DNA from: an uncultured Brevundimonas sp.
GTDB taxonomy: Bacteria > Pseudomonadota > Alphaproteobacteria > Caulobacterales > Caulobacteraceae
DNA: 29,169 nt
Direction of reading: 5' to 3'
NCBI RefSeq assembly: GCF_943913055.1
Contig: NZ_CALTWS010000003.1
Span: 1 to 29,169, forward strand
Positions 15,581 through 23,549 of this stretch are shown in pieces (position 1 is the stretch's first letter; every line of letters starts with the position of its first letter). The position numbers and the translations under genes are program-made. Under the pieces are notes generated by a model, which did no database searches, was not told where the DNA came from, and saw only the letters and a list, made by a program, of their open reading frames with translations.

Positions 15581-16567
15581 CTAGACCGGGGTAGCCTTCA
15601 CCGGGGCGGACGCAAACTGGCCGCCCTTGCGGTAGCGCCACAGATAAGAGGCGGCGATCGCCTCAACGCCCGTCGGCTCGATGCCCAGTGCGGCCAGACC
15701 CTCGGATCCGTCCGCGACGACATTGTCGGTTTCCAGCAGCACGACCTGATCGCGCGTGAGGACCGGCGGAATGCCGACCATTGTGTTGAGCTGGGCCATG
15801 CCGCCGATGATCTTGGCGGCGAAGAACGGCAGGGGGACAAGGCCACGCGACGGGCGATAGGTCTCGCGCAGGACCAGTTTCAGCAGGTCCTCGAACGTCA
15901 TGACCGCGGGTCCACCCAGTTCAAACGTGCGGCCTGCCGCTTCGCTCAGCGAGACGGCTCGCGCCACGGCCTCGGCCACGTCACCGACATAGACCGGCTG
16001 GAACTTCGTCTGGCCGCCGCCGATCAGCGGAAGAGCCGGGGCGAACTGTGCCATGCGGGCGAACTGGTTCAGAAAATTGTCGCCGGCTCCGAAGACGATG
16101 GAGGGGCGCACCACGACCGCATCAGGCTTGACGGTCCGCACGGCCATCTCGGCCTCGGCCTTGGTGCGCGCATAGTCGGACGCCCCTTCCGGATTGGCAC
16201 CGATGGCCGACATCTGCACCAGGCGATCGACCCCCGCCGCCGCACAGGCCTCGGCGATGATACGTGAGGTCTCGACATGCATCACCTCGAAGGTCCGCTT
16301 GCCGCTTTCGTACAGAATGCCGATCAGATTGACGGCGGCGTCGGCTCCTTTCAGGGCGGCCGCGACATCCTCCGGGCGGGTCGCGTCGCAGCGGACGGCG
16401 ACGATCTGGCCCACGTCACCCTGGGGCTTCAGGTCATAGGCGCGGTCCGGGCGGCGCACCGCCACCCGCACCCGCCAGCCGCGACGGGCCAGAGCGCGGA
16501 CCACCTGGCTGCCGACGAAGCCGGAGCCGCCGAAGACGGTGACCAGGCCGGGGGTGACTTCGTTCAT
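15581..16567 (-). CDS. NDUFA9-like NAD(P)-binding protein (complex I 39-kDa subunit family)
   Basis: A 328-residue atypical short-chain dehydrogenase-like protein. The N-terminus has the dinucleotide motif VFGGSGFVGSQVV (GxxGxxG), then CDATRPEDV, INLIGIL-like AVNLIGILYESG, and YARTKAEAE, which keeps the YxxxK pair. FVPVYVGDVAEAVARA-like FQPVYVGDVAEAV is typical of the complex I NDUFA9 group, which in alphaproteobacteria is linked to NADH dehydrogenase or to ubiquinone synthesis. The ATG at 16567 is chosen; a longer frame to 16663 lacks homology and approaches the tRNA promoter. No nuo genes are in the window. Confidence 0.9.
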   Translation of the reverse strand: MNEVTPGLVTVFGGSGFVGSQVVRALARRGWRVRVAVRRPDRAYDLKPQGDVGQIVAVRCDATRPEDVAAALKGADAAVNLIGILYESGKRTFEVMHVETSRIIAEACAAAGVDRLVQMSAIGANPEGASDYARTKAEAEMAVRTVKPDAVVVRPSIVFGAGDNFLNQFARMAQFAPALPLIGGGQTKFQPVYVGDVAEAVARAVSLSEAAGRTFELGGPAVMTFEDLLKLVLRETYRPSRGLVPLPFFAAKIIGGMAQLNTMVGIPPVLTRDQVVLLETDNVVADGSEGLAALGIEPTGVEAIAASYLWRYRKGGQFASAPVKATPV

Positions 16568-16684
16568 GGCGAACTGCTCCGAAGACGACGCGAAACCGGG
16601 GCGGACATGGCTGGCCCAACCCTTGCTGCGCCGGGGATTAGACGATGCGCCCGTCGCTCGCAACGCAATCGCATGAAAACCCTG

Positions 16685-16710
16685 TTGACCCGCCCCGGAC
16701 CCTGCCTTAA
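16685..16710 (+). promoter_or_regulatory. Likely housekeeping promoter of tRNA-Leu(CAG)
   Basis: TTGACC (16685-16690) is followed after about 15 bases by a GCCTTAA-like -10 element near 16704-16710. The spacing is on the short side, as in Caulobacter sigma-73 promoters, and transcription would begin about 40 bases before the tRNA. Confidence 0.45.
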
Positions 16711-16759
16711 GGGTCCGCGCCTTCCAGATGGAAACGCGCCCCGGCGCGCCGACATCCGG

Positions 16760-16846
<87 letters not shown>

Positions 16847-16856
16847 ATCATTCGAA

Positions 16857-16894
16857 CGGCGTCGCATCGACAAGGTGCGGCGCCGTTTTCGTTT
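16857..16894 (+). terminator. Rho-independent terminator after tRNA-Leu(CAG)
   Basis: A 10-bp stem CGGCGTCGCA / TGCGGCGCCG, with one G-U pair and a 9-base loop, is followed directly by TTTTCGTTT. It starts 10 bases after the tRNA CCA end, so the tRNA transcript should end before rnd. Confidence 0.85.
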
Positions 16895-16956
16895 CCGGCC
16901 TGCGCCGATAGCATCGCCCCTATCGCCTCACGGCCCCGGCTGGGTTACGGGAGGGT

Positions 16957-17571
16957 ATGACCGTCTATCTGCATCAGGGCGACCTGCCCGACGACCTGGA
17001 CCTGGGCCCCGAGGTCGCGATCGATTCCGAGACCATGGGCCTGCGTTTTCGTCGCGACCCCCTTTGCGTGGTCCAGCTGTCGTCCGGCGACGGCGATGCC
17101 CACGTCGTGCGCCTGAACCGCCCGGCCTATGACTGTCCGAACCTCAAGCGGCTGCTGGCCGATCCAACGGTGACCAAGATCTTCCATTTTGGCCGCTTCG
17201 ACATCGGCATGTTCCAGCTGCATCTGGGGGTCGAGACCCGGCCCGTCTACTGCACCAAGATCGCCTCCAAACTGGCCCGCACCTATACCGATCGGCACGG
17301 GCTGAAGGACGTCGTGCGCGAACTGGTCGGCGTCGACCTGTCCAAGGCCCAGCAGTCCAGCGACTGGGGTAATGCGGAGCTGACACAGGCCCAGCTGGAT
17401 TACGCCGCCTCGGACGTTCTGTATCTGCATGCCGCCAAGGCGCGGCTGGACATGATGCTGGCGCGCGAGGGACGGACCGAGCTGGCCCGCAAATGCTTCG
17501 ACTTCCTGCCGACCCGGTCCGCGCTGGACTTGGCCGGCTGGGACGAGATGGACATCTTCGCGCACAGCTGA
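16957..17571 (+). CDS. rnd: Ribonuclease D (short, exonuclease domain only)
   Basis: A 204-residue DEDDy 3'-5' exonuclease that trims the 3' ends of tRNAs and other stable RNAs. All catalytic residues are present: D23 and E25 in AIDSETMGL, D82 in FHFGRFDIGMF, and Y149 and D153 in LDYAASDVLYLHA. It lacks the HRDC domains of the E. coli enzyme, which is normal for the short alphaproteobacterial form. A GGGAGGG ribosome-binding site precedes the ATG. The stop overlaps the lptC start by one base (TGATG), so rnd leads the lptC-lptA-lptB operon. Confidence 0.94.
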   Translation: MTVYLHQGDLPDDLDLGPEVAIDSETMGLRFRRDPLCVVQLSSGDGDAHVVRLNRPAYDCPNLKRLLADPTVTKIFHFGRFDIGMFQLHLGVETRPVYCTKIASKLARTYTDRHGLKDVVRELVGVDLSKAQQSSDWGNAELTQAQLDYAASDVLYLHAAKARLDMMLAREGRTELARKCFDFLPTRSALDLAGWDEMDIFAHS

Positions 17572-18212
17572 TGACCACACCCAACGACATCCGCGACCAC
17601 GATGACGAGGCCCGCGTCGCCGCGACGGCTGCGGCCTTTCGTGCGCGCTCGCGGCGGGTTCGGCTGCTGCGCCGGGTGTTGCCGGTCGTCATCCTGGTGC
17701 TGGCAGGCGGGACCATCAGCTGGATCGTCCTGCGCACCGTCATGTCGGATGTCGAACGCCAGGCCGGGGCCAGCAATGAGGTCCGTCTGGACAACCCCAT
17801 GTTCCACGGCCAGGACGCCGAGGGCCGCAGCTTCGTCATCGGGGCCAAGGGCGCGATCCGCGATCCCGAAACAGGCCGTTTCCGCCTGGTCGGACCGGCT
17901 CTGCGACTGAATCTGGGCGGTCGAAAGGTCACCGAACTGACCGCCGACGGCGGCACCTACGACCAGGTCGCCAAGACCGTCACCATCGGCCCCAATGTGC
18001 GGATCGCCGACGGCGGCTCGGGCTTCACCCTCGTTACGCCAGAGGCCGTGGTCGATACCTCGACCGGCATTGTGACGGGCAACAAGGGCGTTCAGGGCAC
18101 AGGCCCCCTTGGAACCATCAACGCTTCGTCCTATGCCATTTATGAACAGGGTGACCGGGTCGTGTTCAGCGGCACGGGCGATAACAAGGTACGCGGGACC
18201 TTCAACCCGTAG
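17571..18212 (+). CDS. lptC: LPS export protein LptC
   Basis: A 213-residue bitopic protein of the Lpt bridge. It passes lipopolysaccharide from LptB2FG in the inner membrane to LptA. A single membrane helix (about 34-57, LLRRVLPVVILVLAGGTISWIVL) is preceded by a basic cytoplasmic tail, and the periplasmic part has the beta-jellyroll repeats GRSFVIGAKGAIRDPETGRFRLVGP and ELTADGGTYDQVAKTVTI. The start overlaps the rnd stop; an upstream in-frame start inside rnd was not used. The length is typical of alphaproteobacterial LptC, which is longer than the 191-residue E. coli protein. lptA follows after 11 bp. Confidence 0.93.
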   Translation: MTTPNDIRDHDDEARVAATAAAFRARSRRVRLLRRVLPVVILVLAGGTISWIVLRTVMSDVERQAGASNEVRLDNPMFHGQDAEGRSFVIGAKGAIRDPETGRFRLVGPALRLNLGGRKVTELTADGGTYDQVAKTVTIGPNVRIADGGSGFTLVTPEAVVDTSTGIVTGNKGVQGTGPLGTINASSYAIYEQGDRVVFSGTGDNKVRGTFNP

Positions 18213-18223
18213 CCGTCGGATCC

Positions 18224-18712
18224 ATGAGCATGACCAAGACCTTCACCGCCGCCGCCGTCGTCCTGCTGACCGCCCTGGCCGTCCCGACCCTGGGCGATGC
18301 CCAGACCGCGCGGGGCAGCAGTGCCGACGCCCCCATCGCCTGGAGCGGTGACACCGTCGAATATGCCGGCGACACCCTGACGCTGCGCGGCCGGGCCGAA
18401 CTGATCCAGGGCAACAACCGTTTCCGCGCCGACCAGATCTCCGGCCTGAACCAGACTGCCGACAGCCGTATGGAGGCGACCGGCAACGTCTATTTCGTGA
18501 CGCCGGACCAGACCATCCGCGGCGACCGCGCCACCTACACGACCGCCAATGACACCATCGTGGTCACCGGCGACGTCATCCTGACCCAGGGCGAGAACGT
18601 CGCGACAGGCTCGCGCCTGACCTACAACACCCGCACCGAATCGGCGCGGCTGGAAGGCGGCTCCAACGGTCGCGTCCAAGGCGTCTTCTATCCGAACAGC
18701 GCGGGGAACTGA
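18224..18712 (+). CDS. lptA: LPS export periplasmic protein LptA (OstA-like)
   Basis: A 162-residue periplasmic protein with a signal peptide (cleavage probably after GDA near residue 26). It carries the OstA/LptA jellyroll fold: repeated beta-strand units such as TVEYAGDTLTLRGRAELIQGNNRFRADQISG, MEATGNVYFVTPDQTIRGDRATYTTANDTIVVTGDVILTQGENVATGSRLTYN. It links LptC to LptD and shields LPS lipid chains across the periplasm. It sits between lptC and lptB in the expected order. Confidence 0.95.
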   Translation: MSMTKTFTAAAVVLLTALAVPTLGDAQTARGSSADAPIAWSGDTVEYAGDTLTLRGRAELIQGNNRFRADQISGLNQTADSRMEATGNVYFVTPDQTIRGDRATYTTANDTIVVTGDVILTQGENVATGSRLTYNTRTESARLEGGSNGRVQGVFYPNSAGN

Positions 18713-18734
18713 GCCTATCGGCTCGGCCTGACGC

Positions 18735-19532
18735 ATGGCGCGCAAGGAACTGTCGGCCCTCAATGTGCTGGAGACGCCACCGGCGGCGGACGACAAGCCT
18801 GCGCCGGAAGCGACCAAGGGCCTGCGCGTGCGCAACATCGCCCGCGCCTTCGGTCAGCGGAAGGTGGTGCAGGACGTCTCCCTGAACGTTCAGCGCGGCG
18901 AGGTCGTCGGCCTGCTGGGGCCTAATGGCGCGGGCAAGACCACCTGTTTCTACATGATCACCGGCCTGATCCCGCCGGACAGCGGCAGCATCTGGCTGGA
19001 CGGCGAGGATGTGACGGCCCAGCCCATGTACCAGCGGGCCCGCATGGGCTTGGGCTATCTGGCGCAGGAAGCTTCCATCTTCCGCGGCATGACCGTCGAG
19101 CAGAATGTCCGCGCCGTCGTCGAACTGCATCACACGGGCACCAAGGCCATCGCGGACGAGACCAGCCGCCTGCTGGAAGAGCTGCGCATCGATCACCTGC
19201 GCCACGCCCCGGCCTCCGGCCTGTCTGGTGGGGAACGCCGTCGCTGCGAGATCGCCCGCGCCCTGGCCGGGCGGCCTAGCTTCATGCTGCTGGACGAACC
19301 CTTCGCCGGTATCGACCCCCTGGCCATCGCCGACATCCGCCAGGTCATCCGGTATCTGGCGGGCCGGGGGATCGGCGTGCTGATCACCGACCACAATGTG
19401 CGTGAGACGCTGGAGATCATCGACCACGCCTCGATTATTTCCGGTGGCTCGGTCCTGTTCGAAGGCAAGGCAGAGGACGTGATCCGCGACCCGGAGGTCC
19501 GCCGCGTCTATCTGGGCGACATGTACGGCTGA
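18735..19532 (+). CDS. lptB: LPS export ABC transporter ATPase LptB
   Basis: A 265-residue ABC ATPase that powers LPS extraction from the inner membrane with LptF and LptG, which are not in this window. All motifs are intact: Walker A GPNGAGKTT (62-70), the Q-loop region AQEASIFRGMT (110-120), signature LSGGE (163-167), Walker B MLLDE (184-188) and the switch His in ITDHN (H220). The first ~28 residues are a hydrophilic extension absent from the E. coli enzyme, as in other Caulobacterales. It follows lptA by 22 bp. Downstream, the rpoN-hpf-ptsN genes often linked to lptB in alphaproteobacteria are missing. Confidence 0.97.
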   Translation: MARKELSALNVLETPPAADDKPAPEATKGLRVRNIARAFGQRKVVQDVSLNVQRGEVVGLLGPNGAGKTTCFYMITGLIPPDSGSIWLDGEDVTAQPMYQRARMGLGYLAQEASIFRGMTVEQNVRAVVELHHTGTKAIADETSRLLEELRIDHLRHAPASGLSGGERRRCEIARALAGRPSFMLLDEPFAGIDPLAIADIRQVIRYLAGRGIGVLITDHNVRETLEIIDHASIISGGSVLFEGKAEDVIRDPEVRRVYLGDMYG

Positions 19533-19609
19533 GGCGGGCGCAACTCACCACGCCGTGACTCCACATTTGTAGAAGGCCGTGTCATCCTCGCCACATCGGG
19601 GAGGCGACC

Positions 19610-19855
19610 ATGGCCGTCAGGAATACCCTTCTGAAGAGCGAGGCCGGTGTCCGGCTTGAGCTGCTGGAGCGCATCAATGCGCATGGCACCGTGCTGAAGT
19701 CGGAATATCGCCTGCGCTCTCTTCGTCCCACGAAGTTGCCCCGGCTGACAGACCGGGCGGCGGCGGAAGACGCCTATGATCTGGAAGTCGTCGGCTGTCT
19801 GATGGACCCGATCGTCCAGGACATGGTCAAGCGGGGCGCAGCCGAGTTCGGCTAG
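19610..19855 (+). CDS. Small unknown protein downstream of lptB
   Basis: An 81-residue soluble, charged protein with no signal peptide or recognised domain. A GGGGAGG ribosome-binding site lies 6 bases before the ATG, and codon use matches the neighbours, so I accept it as a gene. It begins with a basic helical stretch (RLELLERINAHGTVLKSEYRLRSLRP) and ends with an acidic one. Its TAG stop overlaps the TAG stop of the convergent kdsD gene in the palindrome CGGCTAGCCG. It occupies the position where rpoN often sits in relatives. Confidence 0.7.
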   Translation: MAVRNTLLKSEAGVRLELLERINAHGTVLKSEYRLRSLRPTKLPRLTDRAAAEDAYDLEVVGCLMDPIVQDMVKRGAAEFG

Positions 19856-20844
19856 CCGATATAGCCCGCCTGCATCATTTCGGCGATGTGGACGATGGCG
19901 ACCGGGCGGTCGTCCTCGACGATCAGAAGCGTGGCGATCTTGTTCTGGGTCATCAGGTCTATGGCGTCGCTCATGCGGGCGCTGGGGTCGATGACCTTGG
20001 GCCGTGGGCTCATGACGTCGGCGGCGGTCAGGCCGCTCAGGTCGCCGCGCGCAAAGGCCCGGCGCACGTCGCCGTCGGTCACGATCCCTGCCAGGGTGCC
20101 GTCGGCATTGACTACAGCCGCCGCGCCCTTGCGCCCCTCGGTGATGGCCGACACGACCTCGGCGAAGCTGGCCTCCAGCGGAACCGTAGCGGGTGCGGGC
20201 GGGCGGTCGCCCATCCAGTCGCGCACGCTTTGCAGGCTCATTCCCAGCTTGCCGCCGGGGTGGTGCAGGCCGAAGTCCTCAGCGGTGAAGCCGCGCCGCT
20301 CGGTCAGGACCATGGCCAGCGCATCCCCCATGGCCAGTGTCATGAGGGTCGAGGTGGTGGGGGCCAGGCCGTCGGGATGGGCCTCCGGCGCATTGGGCAG
20401 GGTCAGGCAGACCGCCGACATCCGGCCCAAGAAGCTGTTCGGCCGCTGAGTGATGCCGATCACCGGGATGCCCTCGCGCTGGCAGTAGATCAGTGGGTCA
20501 CGCAGCTCACGGCTTTCGCCCGAGTTGGAGATGGCCAGAAGGGTCACATCCTTGCGCAGCATGCCCAGGTCGCCGTGGCTCATCTCGGCCGGATGGACGA
20601 AGAAGGCATTGGTGCCGGTCGACGCAAGCGTCGCGGCGATCTTGCCGCCGATGTGGCCCGACTTGCCCATGCCGGTGACCACCAGATAGCCGGGACGCGA
20701 CAGGATGACCTCGACCGCCCGGGCCAGACTGTCGTCGATCGCCGCCTCCAGCTGCTGGAGGGCCGAGATGTTCAGGGCGATAACCTCCCGCGCACGGGCG
20801 ACCATGGCGGCGGGATCGGCGGAGAGGGGCTCGGGCGTGCTCAT
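19852..20844 (-). CDS. kdsD: D-arabinose 5-phosphate isomerase KdsD (KpsF/GutQ family)
   Basis: A 330-residue enzyme that converts D-ribulose 5-phosphate to D-arabinose 5-phosphate, the first step to Kdo in LPS core. An SIS sugar-isomerase domain covers about 40-180, with VVTGMGKSGHIGGKIAATLAS and HPAEMSHGDLGML holding the substrate-binding and catalytic residues. Two CBS domains follow (about 210-330: AAVVNADGTLAGIVTDGDVRRAF and IATLLIVEDDRPVAIVHIAEMM). The length is standard for the family. It lies next to the lpt genes but on the opposite strand, and diverges from the trehalose operon across 125 bp. Confidence 0.95.
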   Translation of the reverse strand: MSTPEPLSADPAAMVARAREVIALNISALQQLEAAIDDSLARAVEVILSRPGYLVVTGMGKSGHIGGKIAATLASTGTNAFFVHPAEMSHGDLGMLRKDVTLLAISNSGESRELRDPLIYCQREGIPVIGITQRPNSFLGRMSAVCLTLPNAPEAHPDGLAPTTSTLMTLAMGDALAMVLTERRGFTAEDFGLHHPGGKLGMSLQSVRDWMGDRPPAPATVPLEASFAEVVSAITEGRKGAAAVVNADGTLAGIVTDGDVRRAFARGDLSGLTAADVMSPRPKVIDPSARMSDAIDLMTQNKIATLLIVEDDRPVAIVHIAEMMQAGYIG

Positions 20845-20935
20845 GCACAGGGATTTGACCCATCCCTGCCGGTTTCACAATGTTGGGCTAGTCCGCCGTT
20901 ATGCTGCGCCCGCGAAGAAAAGGTGACGCTTGCAG

Positions 20936-20960
20936 GGAAACCCCCGGCGGTTGATGCGTT
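20936..20960 (+). promoter_or_regulatory. Weak EcfG-like promoter candidate before otsB
   Basis: GGAAA, 16 bases, CGTT: one mismatch from the EcfG consensus. It ends directly at the AGGAGG ribosome-binding site (20961-20966), so transcription would begin at or inside the ribosome-binding site and give an almost leaderless mRNA, which weakens the case. A TTGACC at 20855-20860 offers an alternative housekeeping promoter further upstream. Confidence 0.25.
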
Positions 20961-20969
20961 AGGAGGCCC

Positions 20970-21758
20970 ATGGTGACGCTAGAGACGACCCAGGGTGCCG
21001 CGACAGCGCGTGCCGACACCCCCGCGCAACTGCCGCCCCCGCCCCTTCGCCTTCATCGCCCGGCCCTGTTTCTGGACATGGACGGTGTCCTGGCGCCCCT
21101 GGCCCCGACGCCGGACGACGTGGTCGCCGATCCTCGTCGCACGGCCAGCCTGAAATCGCTGGGCCAGCGCCTGTCCGGGCGGGTCGCGATCCTGAGCGGA
21201 CGCACGATCCAGGAGATCGACCGGATCGCCGACGAGGCCGTTGCTTCTGCCTCCGGCGTGCACGGATTGGAGCGTCGCCGGGCCGATGGCGAGCTGTTGC
21301 GCTCGGAACCCGACGCCGCTGTGCGCGAGGCGGTCGAGGCCTTCGACGACTTCGCCCGGACCCGGCCTGGCATGATCGTGGAAGACAAGACGGTGGCCGC
21401 CGGCCTGCACTTCCGGGGCGCTCCGACCTACGCCGCCGCCGCCGAGGCCCTGGCCGAGCGACTGGCCGAGGAGACGGGGCTCAGCCTTCAACCCGGCAAT
21501 CTGGTAATCGAGCTAAAAACGCCGGGATCGGACAAGGGCACCGCTCTGACCGCTTTCATGAATGAGGCCCCGTTCAGGGGTGCAATACCGGTCATGCTGG
21601 GCGACGATCTGACCGACGAATACGGGTTCCGGGCCGCCGAGGCACTGGGCGGATTCGGCGTCCTGGTCGGACCGCCGCGTGAGACGGCCGCCCGCTTCGG
21701 CCTTCCCGACGTGGACGCCGTGCTGGACTGGCTGGACCGGATCGAGGAGATCGCATGA
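20970..21758 (+). CDS. otsB: Trehalose-6-phosphate phosphatase OtsB
   Basis: A 262-residue HAD-family phosphatase that removes phosphate from trehalose 6-phosphate, the second step of the OtsAB pathway. HAD motif I is FLDMDGVLAPL with D36 (nucleophile) and D38; motif II is in AILSGRTIQEID; motif III Lys is in PGSDKGTAL; motif IV is GDDLTDEYGF. The cap domain lies between motifs II and III. The AGGAGG site is only 3 bases from the ATG at 20970; the next GTG codon at 20973 would give a slightly better spacing. Its stop overlaps the GH15 start (ATGA). Confidence 0.95.
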   Translation: MVTLETTQGAATARADTPAQLPPPPLRLHRPALFLDMDGVLAPLAPTPDDVVADPRRTASLKSLGQRLSGRVAILSGRTIQEIDRIADEAVASASGVHGLERRRADGELLRSEPDAAVREAVEAFDDFARTRPGMIVEDKTVAAGLHFRGAPTYAAAAEALAERLAEETGLSLQPGNLVIELKTPGSDKGTALTAFMNEAPFRGAIPVMLGDDLTDEYGFRAAEALGGFGVLVGPPRETAARFGLPDVDAVLDWLDRIEEIA

Positions 21759-23539
21759 CCCCCAACCTGGATCTCGCCCCGATCGGCAACTGTTCGATCA
21801 GCGCCCTGATCGACCGCGAAGGCCGTTTTGTCTGGGCCTGCGCCCCTCGCGTCGATGGCGATCCCGTGTTCTCGGCCCTGATGGACGGCAGCGATCCCGA
21901 CCACGGCTTCTGGGACATCCGCCTGGAAGAGCAGGTCTCGGTCGAGCAGGCCTATATCCGGAACACGCCCGTGCTGCGCACCGTGCTGACGGCCTCGGAC
22001 GGCGCGTCGGTCGAAATCGTCGACTTCGCCCCACGCCATATGAAGCACAGCCGCACCTATCGCCCGCTGGCCTTCGGGCGGATCGTGCGGCCGCTGAACG
22101 GATCGCCAAGGATCACTGTGCGGCTTCGCCCCTCGGCCGAATGGGGGGCGCGTCGGGCCGACTGCACCAGTGGATCGAACCACATCCGCTATGTCTGCAC
22201 CGACGTCACCTTCCGACTGACCACCGACTGCCCGGTCTCGCATATCCTCGACGAGCGGACGTTCCGTCTCGAGAAGCCCCACGCCTTCTTCCTCGGACCG
22301 GACGAGGGCTATGATCAGGAGGTCGGGGCAGGCGTGGAGGCGGCTCTGGATCGCACCGTGGCCTATTGGCAGGACTGGGTCCGGACTCTTTATCTGCCAC
22401 TTGACTGGCAGGAGGCGGTGATCCGCGCCGCCATCACCCTGAAGCTCTGCGCCTACGAGGAGACGGGGGCCATCGTCGCCGCCATGACGACCTCGGTGCC
22501 CGAGTTCCCGGAGAGCGGGCGCAACTGGGACTATCGCTACTGCTGGATCCGCGACGCCTATTACACCGTGCGGGCCCTCAACCGGCTGGGGGCCGTCGAC
22601 ATCCTGGAGAACTACCTCGGCTACTTGAGGAACCTCGTTGACCAGTCGGCGGGCGGCCATGTGCAGCCCGTCTATGGCGTCGGTCTGGAAGAGGACATCG
22701 ACGAGCGGATCACCGAAACGGTCGCCGGCTACCGCGGCATGAAACCGGTGCGTGTCGGCAACCAGGCGCGCGAACACCTGCAGCACGACGTCTATGGACA
22801 GATCGTCCTGCCGCTGGTGCAGAGCTTTTATGATCAGCGGCTGCTGCGTCCGGGCACGGTCGAGGACTTCCACGCCCTGGAAAAGGTCGGCGACCGCGCC
22901 TTCGCCATGCACGATCAGGTGGATGCCGGTCTGTGGGAGTTCCGCACCATCGCGCGGGTGCACACCTATTCCTCGGTCATGTGCTGGGCCGCTTGCGATC
23001 GTCTGGCCAAGGCGGCGGCGCATCTCGGTCTGGAGGACCGCGCGACCGTCTGGCGCGAGCGGGCAGACATCATCCACAAGCGGGTCGAAGCCGAAACCTT
23101 CCTGCCCGACGAGGGCCGGTTCGCCGCCAGTTTTGGCAATCGCGAGTTGGACGCCAGCCTGCTTCAAATGACCGACCTCGGCTTTATCGACCCGATGGAC
23201 CCGCGCCAGGTCGCCACGTTCGACGCCATTGAGCGCGATCTGAAGAAGGGCCCCTATCTGTTCCGTTACGTCGAGCCGGACGATTTCGGCGAGCCGGAGA
23301 CGGCCTTCAACTTCTGCACCTTCTGGTTCATCGAGGCCCTGCACCAGAACGGCCGCACAGAGGAGGCGCGCGAAATCTTCGAACAGATGCTGAGCCGCCG
23401 AACCCATGCGGGTCTGCTCAGCGAGGACATCTCGCTGGGCGACAACGAGCTGTGGGGGAACTATCCGCAGACCTATTCGCTGGTCGGGATCATCAACTGC
23501 GCGGTCCTGCTCAGCCGATCCTGGACGGACGCGCGATGA
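21755..23539 (+). CDS. Glycoside hydrolase family 15 protein (glucoamylase/trehalase-like)
   Basis: A 594-residue cytoplasmic GH15 enzyme with no signal peptide. Family members hydrolyse alpha-linked glucosides with inversion; some bacterial and archaeal members are trehalases. The N-terminal ~220 residues form the beta-sandwich (PIGNCSISALIDREGRFVWACAPRVDGDPVFSALMDG). The catalytic (alpha/alpha)6 barrel shows the substrate-binding GRNWDYRYCWIRDAYYTVRAL, the general-acid region around the Glu in the mid-barrel helix-loop, and the catalytic base in LLSEDISLGDNELWGNYPQTYSLVG. The gene overlaps otsB by 4 bp and ends 10 bp before otsA, so it belongs to the trehalose operon. Trehalose or a trehalose-related glucan is the likely substrate, but this is inferred from context. 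Confidence 0.92.
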   Translation: MTPNLDLAPIGNCSISALIDREGRFVWACAPRVDGDPVFSALMDGSDPDHGFWDIRLEEQVSVEQAYIRNTPVLRTVLTASDGASVEIVDFAPRHMKHSRTYRPLAFGRIVRPLNGSPRITVRLRPSAEWGARRADCTSGSNHIRYVCTDVTFRLTTDCPVSHILDERTFRLEKPHAFFLGPDEGYDQEVGAGVEAALDRTVAYWQDWVRTLYLPLDWQEAVIRAAITLKLCAYEETGAIVAAMTTSVPEFPESGRNWDYRYCWIRDAYYTVRALNRLGAVDILENYLGYLRNLVDQSAGGHVQPVYGVGLEEDIDERITETVAGYRGMKPVRVGNQAREHLQHDVYGQIVLPLVQSFYDQRLLRPGTVEDFHALEKVGDRAFAMHDQVDAGLWEFRTIARVHTYSSVMCWAACDRLAKAAAHLGLEDRATVWRERADIIHKRVEAETFLPDEGRFAASFGNRELDASLLQMTDLGFIDPMDPRQVATFDAIERDLKKGPYLFRYVEPDDFGEPETAFNFCTFWFIEALHQNGRTEEAREIFEQMLSRRTHAGLLSEDISLGDNELWGNYPQTYSLVGIINCAVLLSRSWTDAR

Positions 23540-23549
23540 GCGTTTGCCC

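Noticed and set aside
16568..16663. N-terminal extension of the NDUFA9-like gene to 16663
   Set aside because: The extra residues match nothing in the family; the GGSGFVG motif is correctly placed from the ATG at 16567.
23406..23549. Longer OtsA start inside the GH15 gene
   Set aside because: OtsA proteins begin shortly before the IVVSNR motif, which fits the ATG at 23550.
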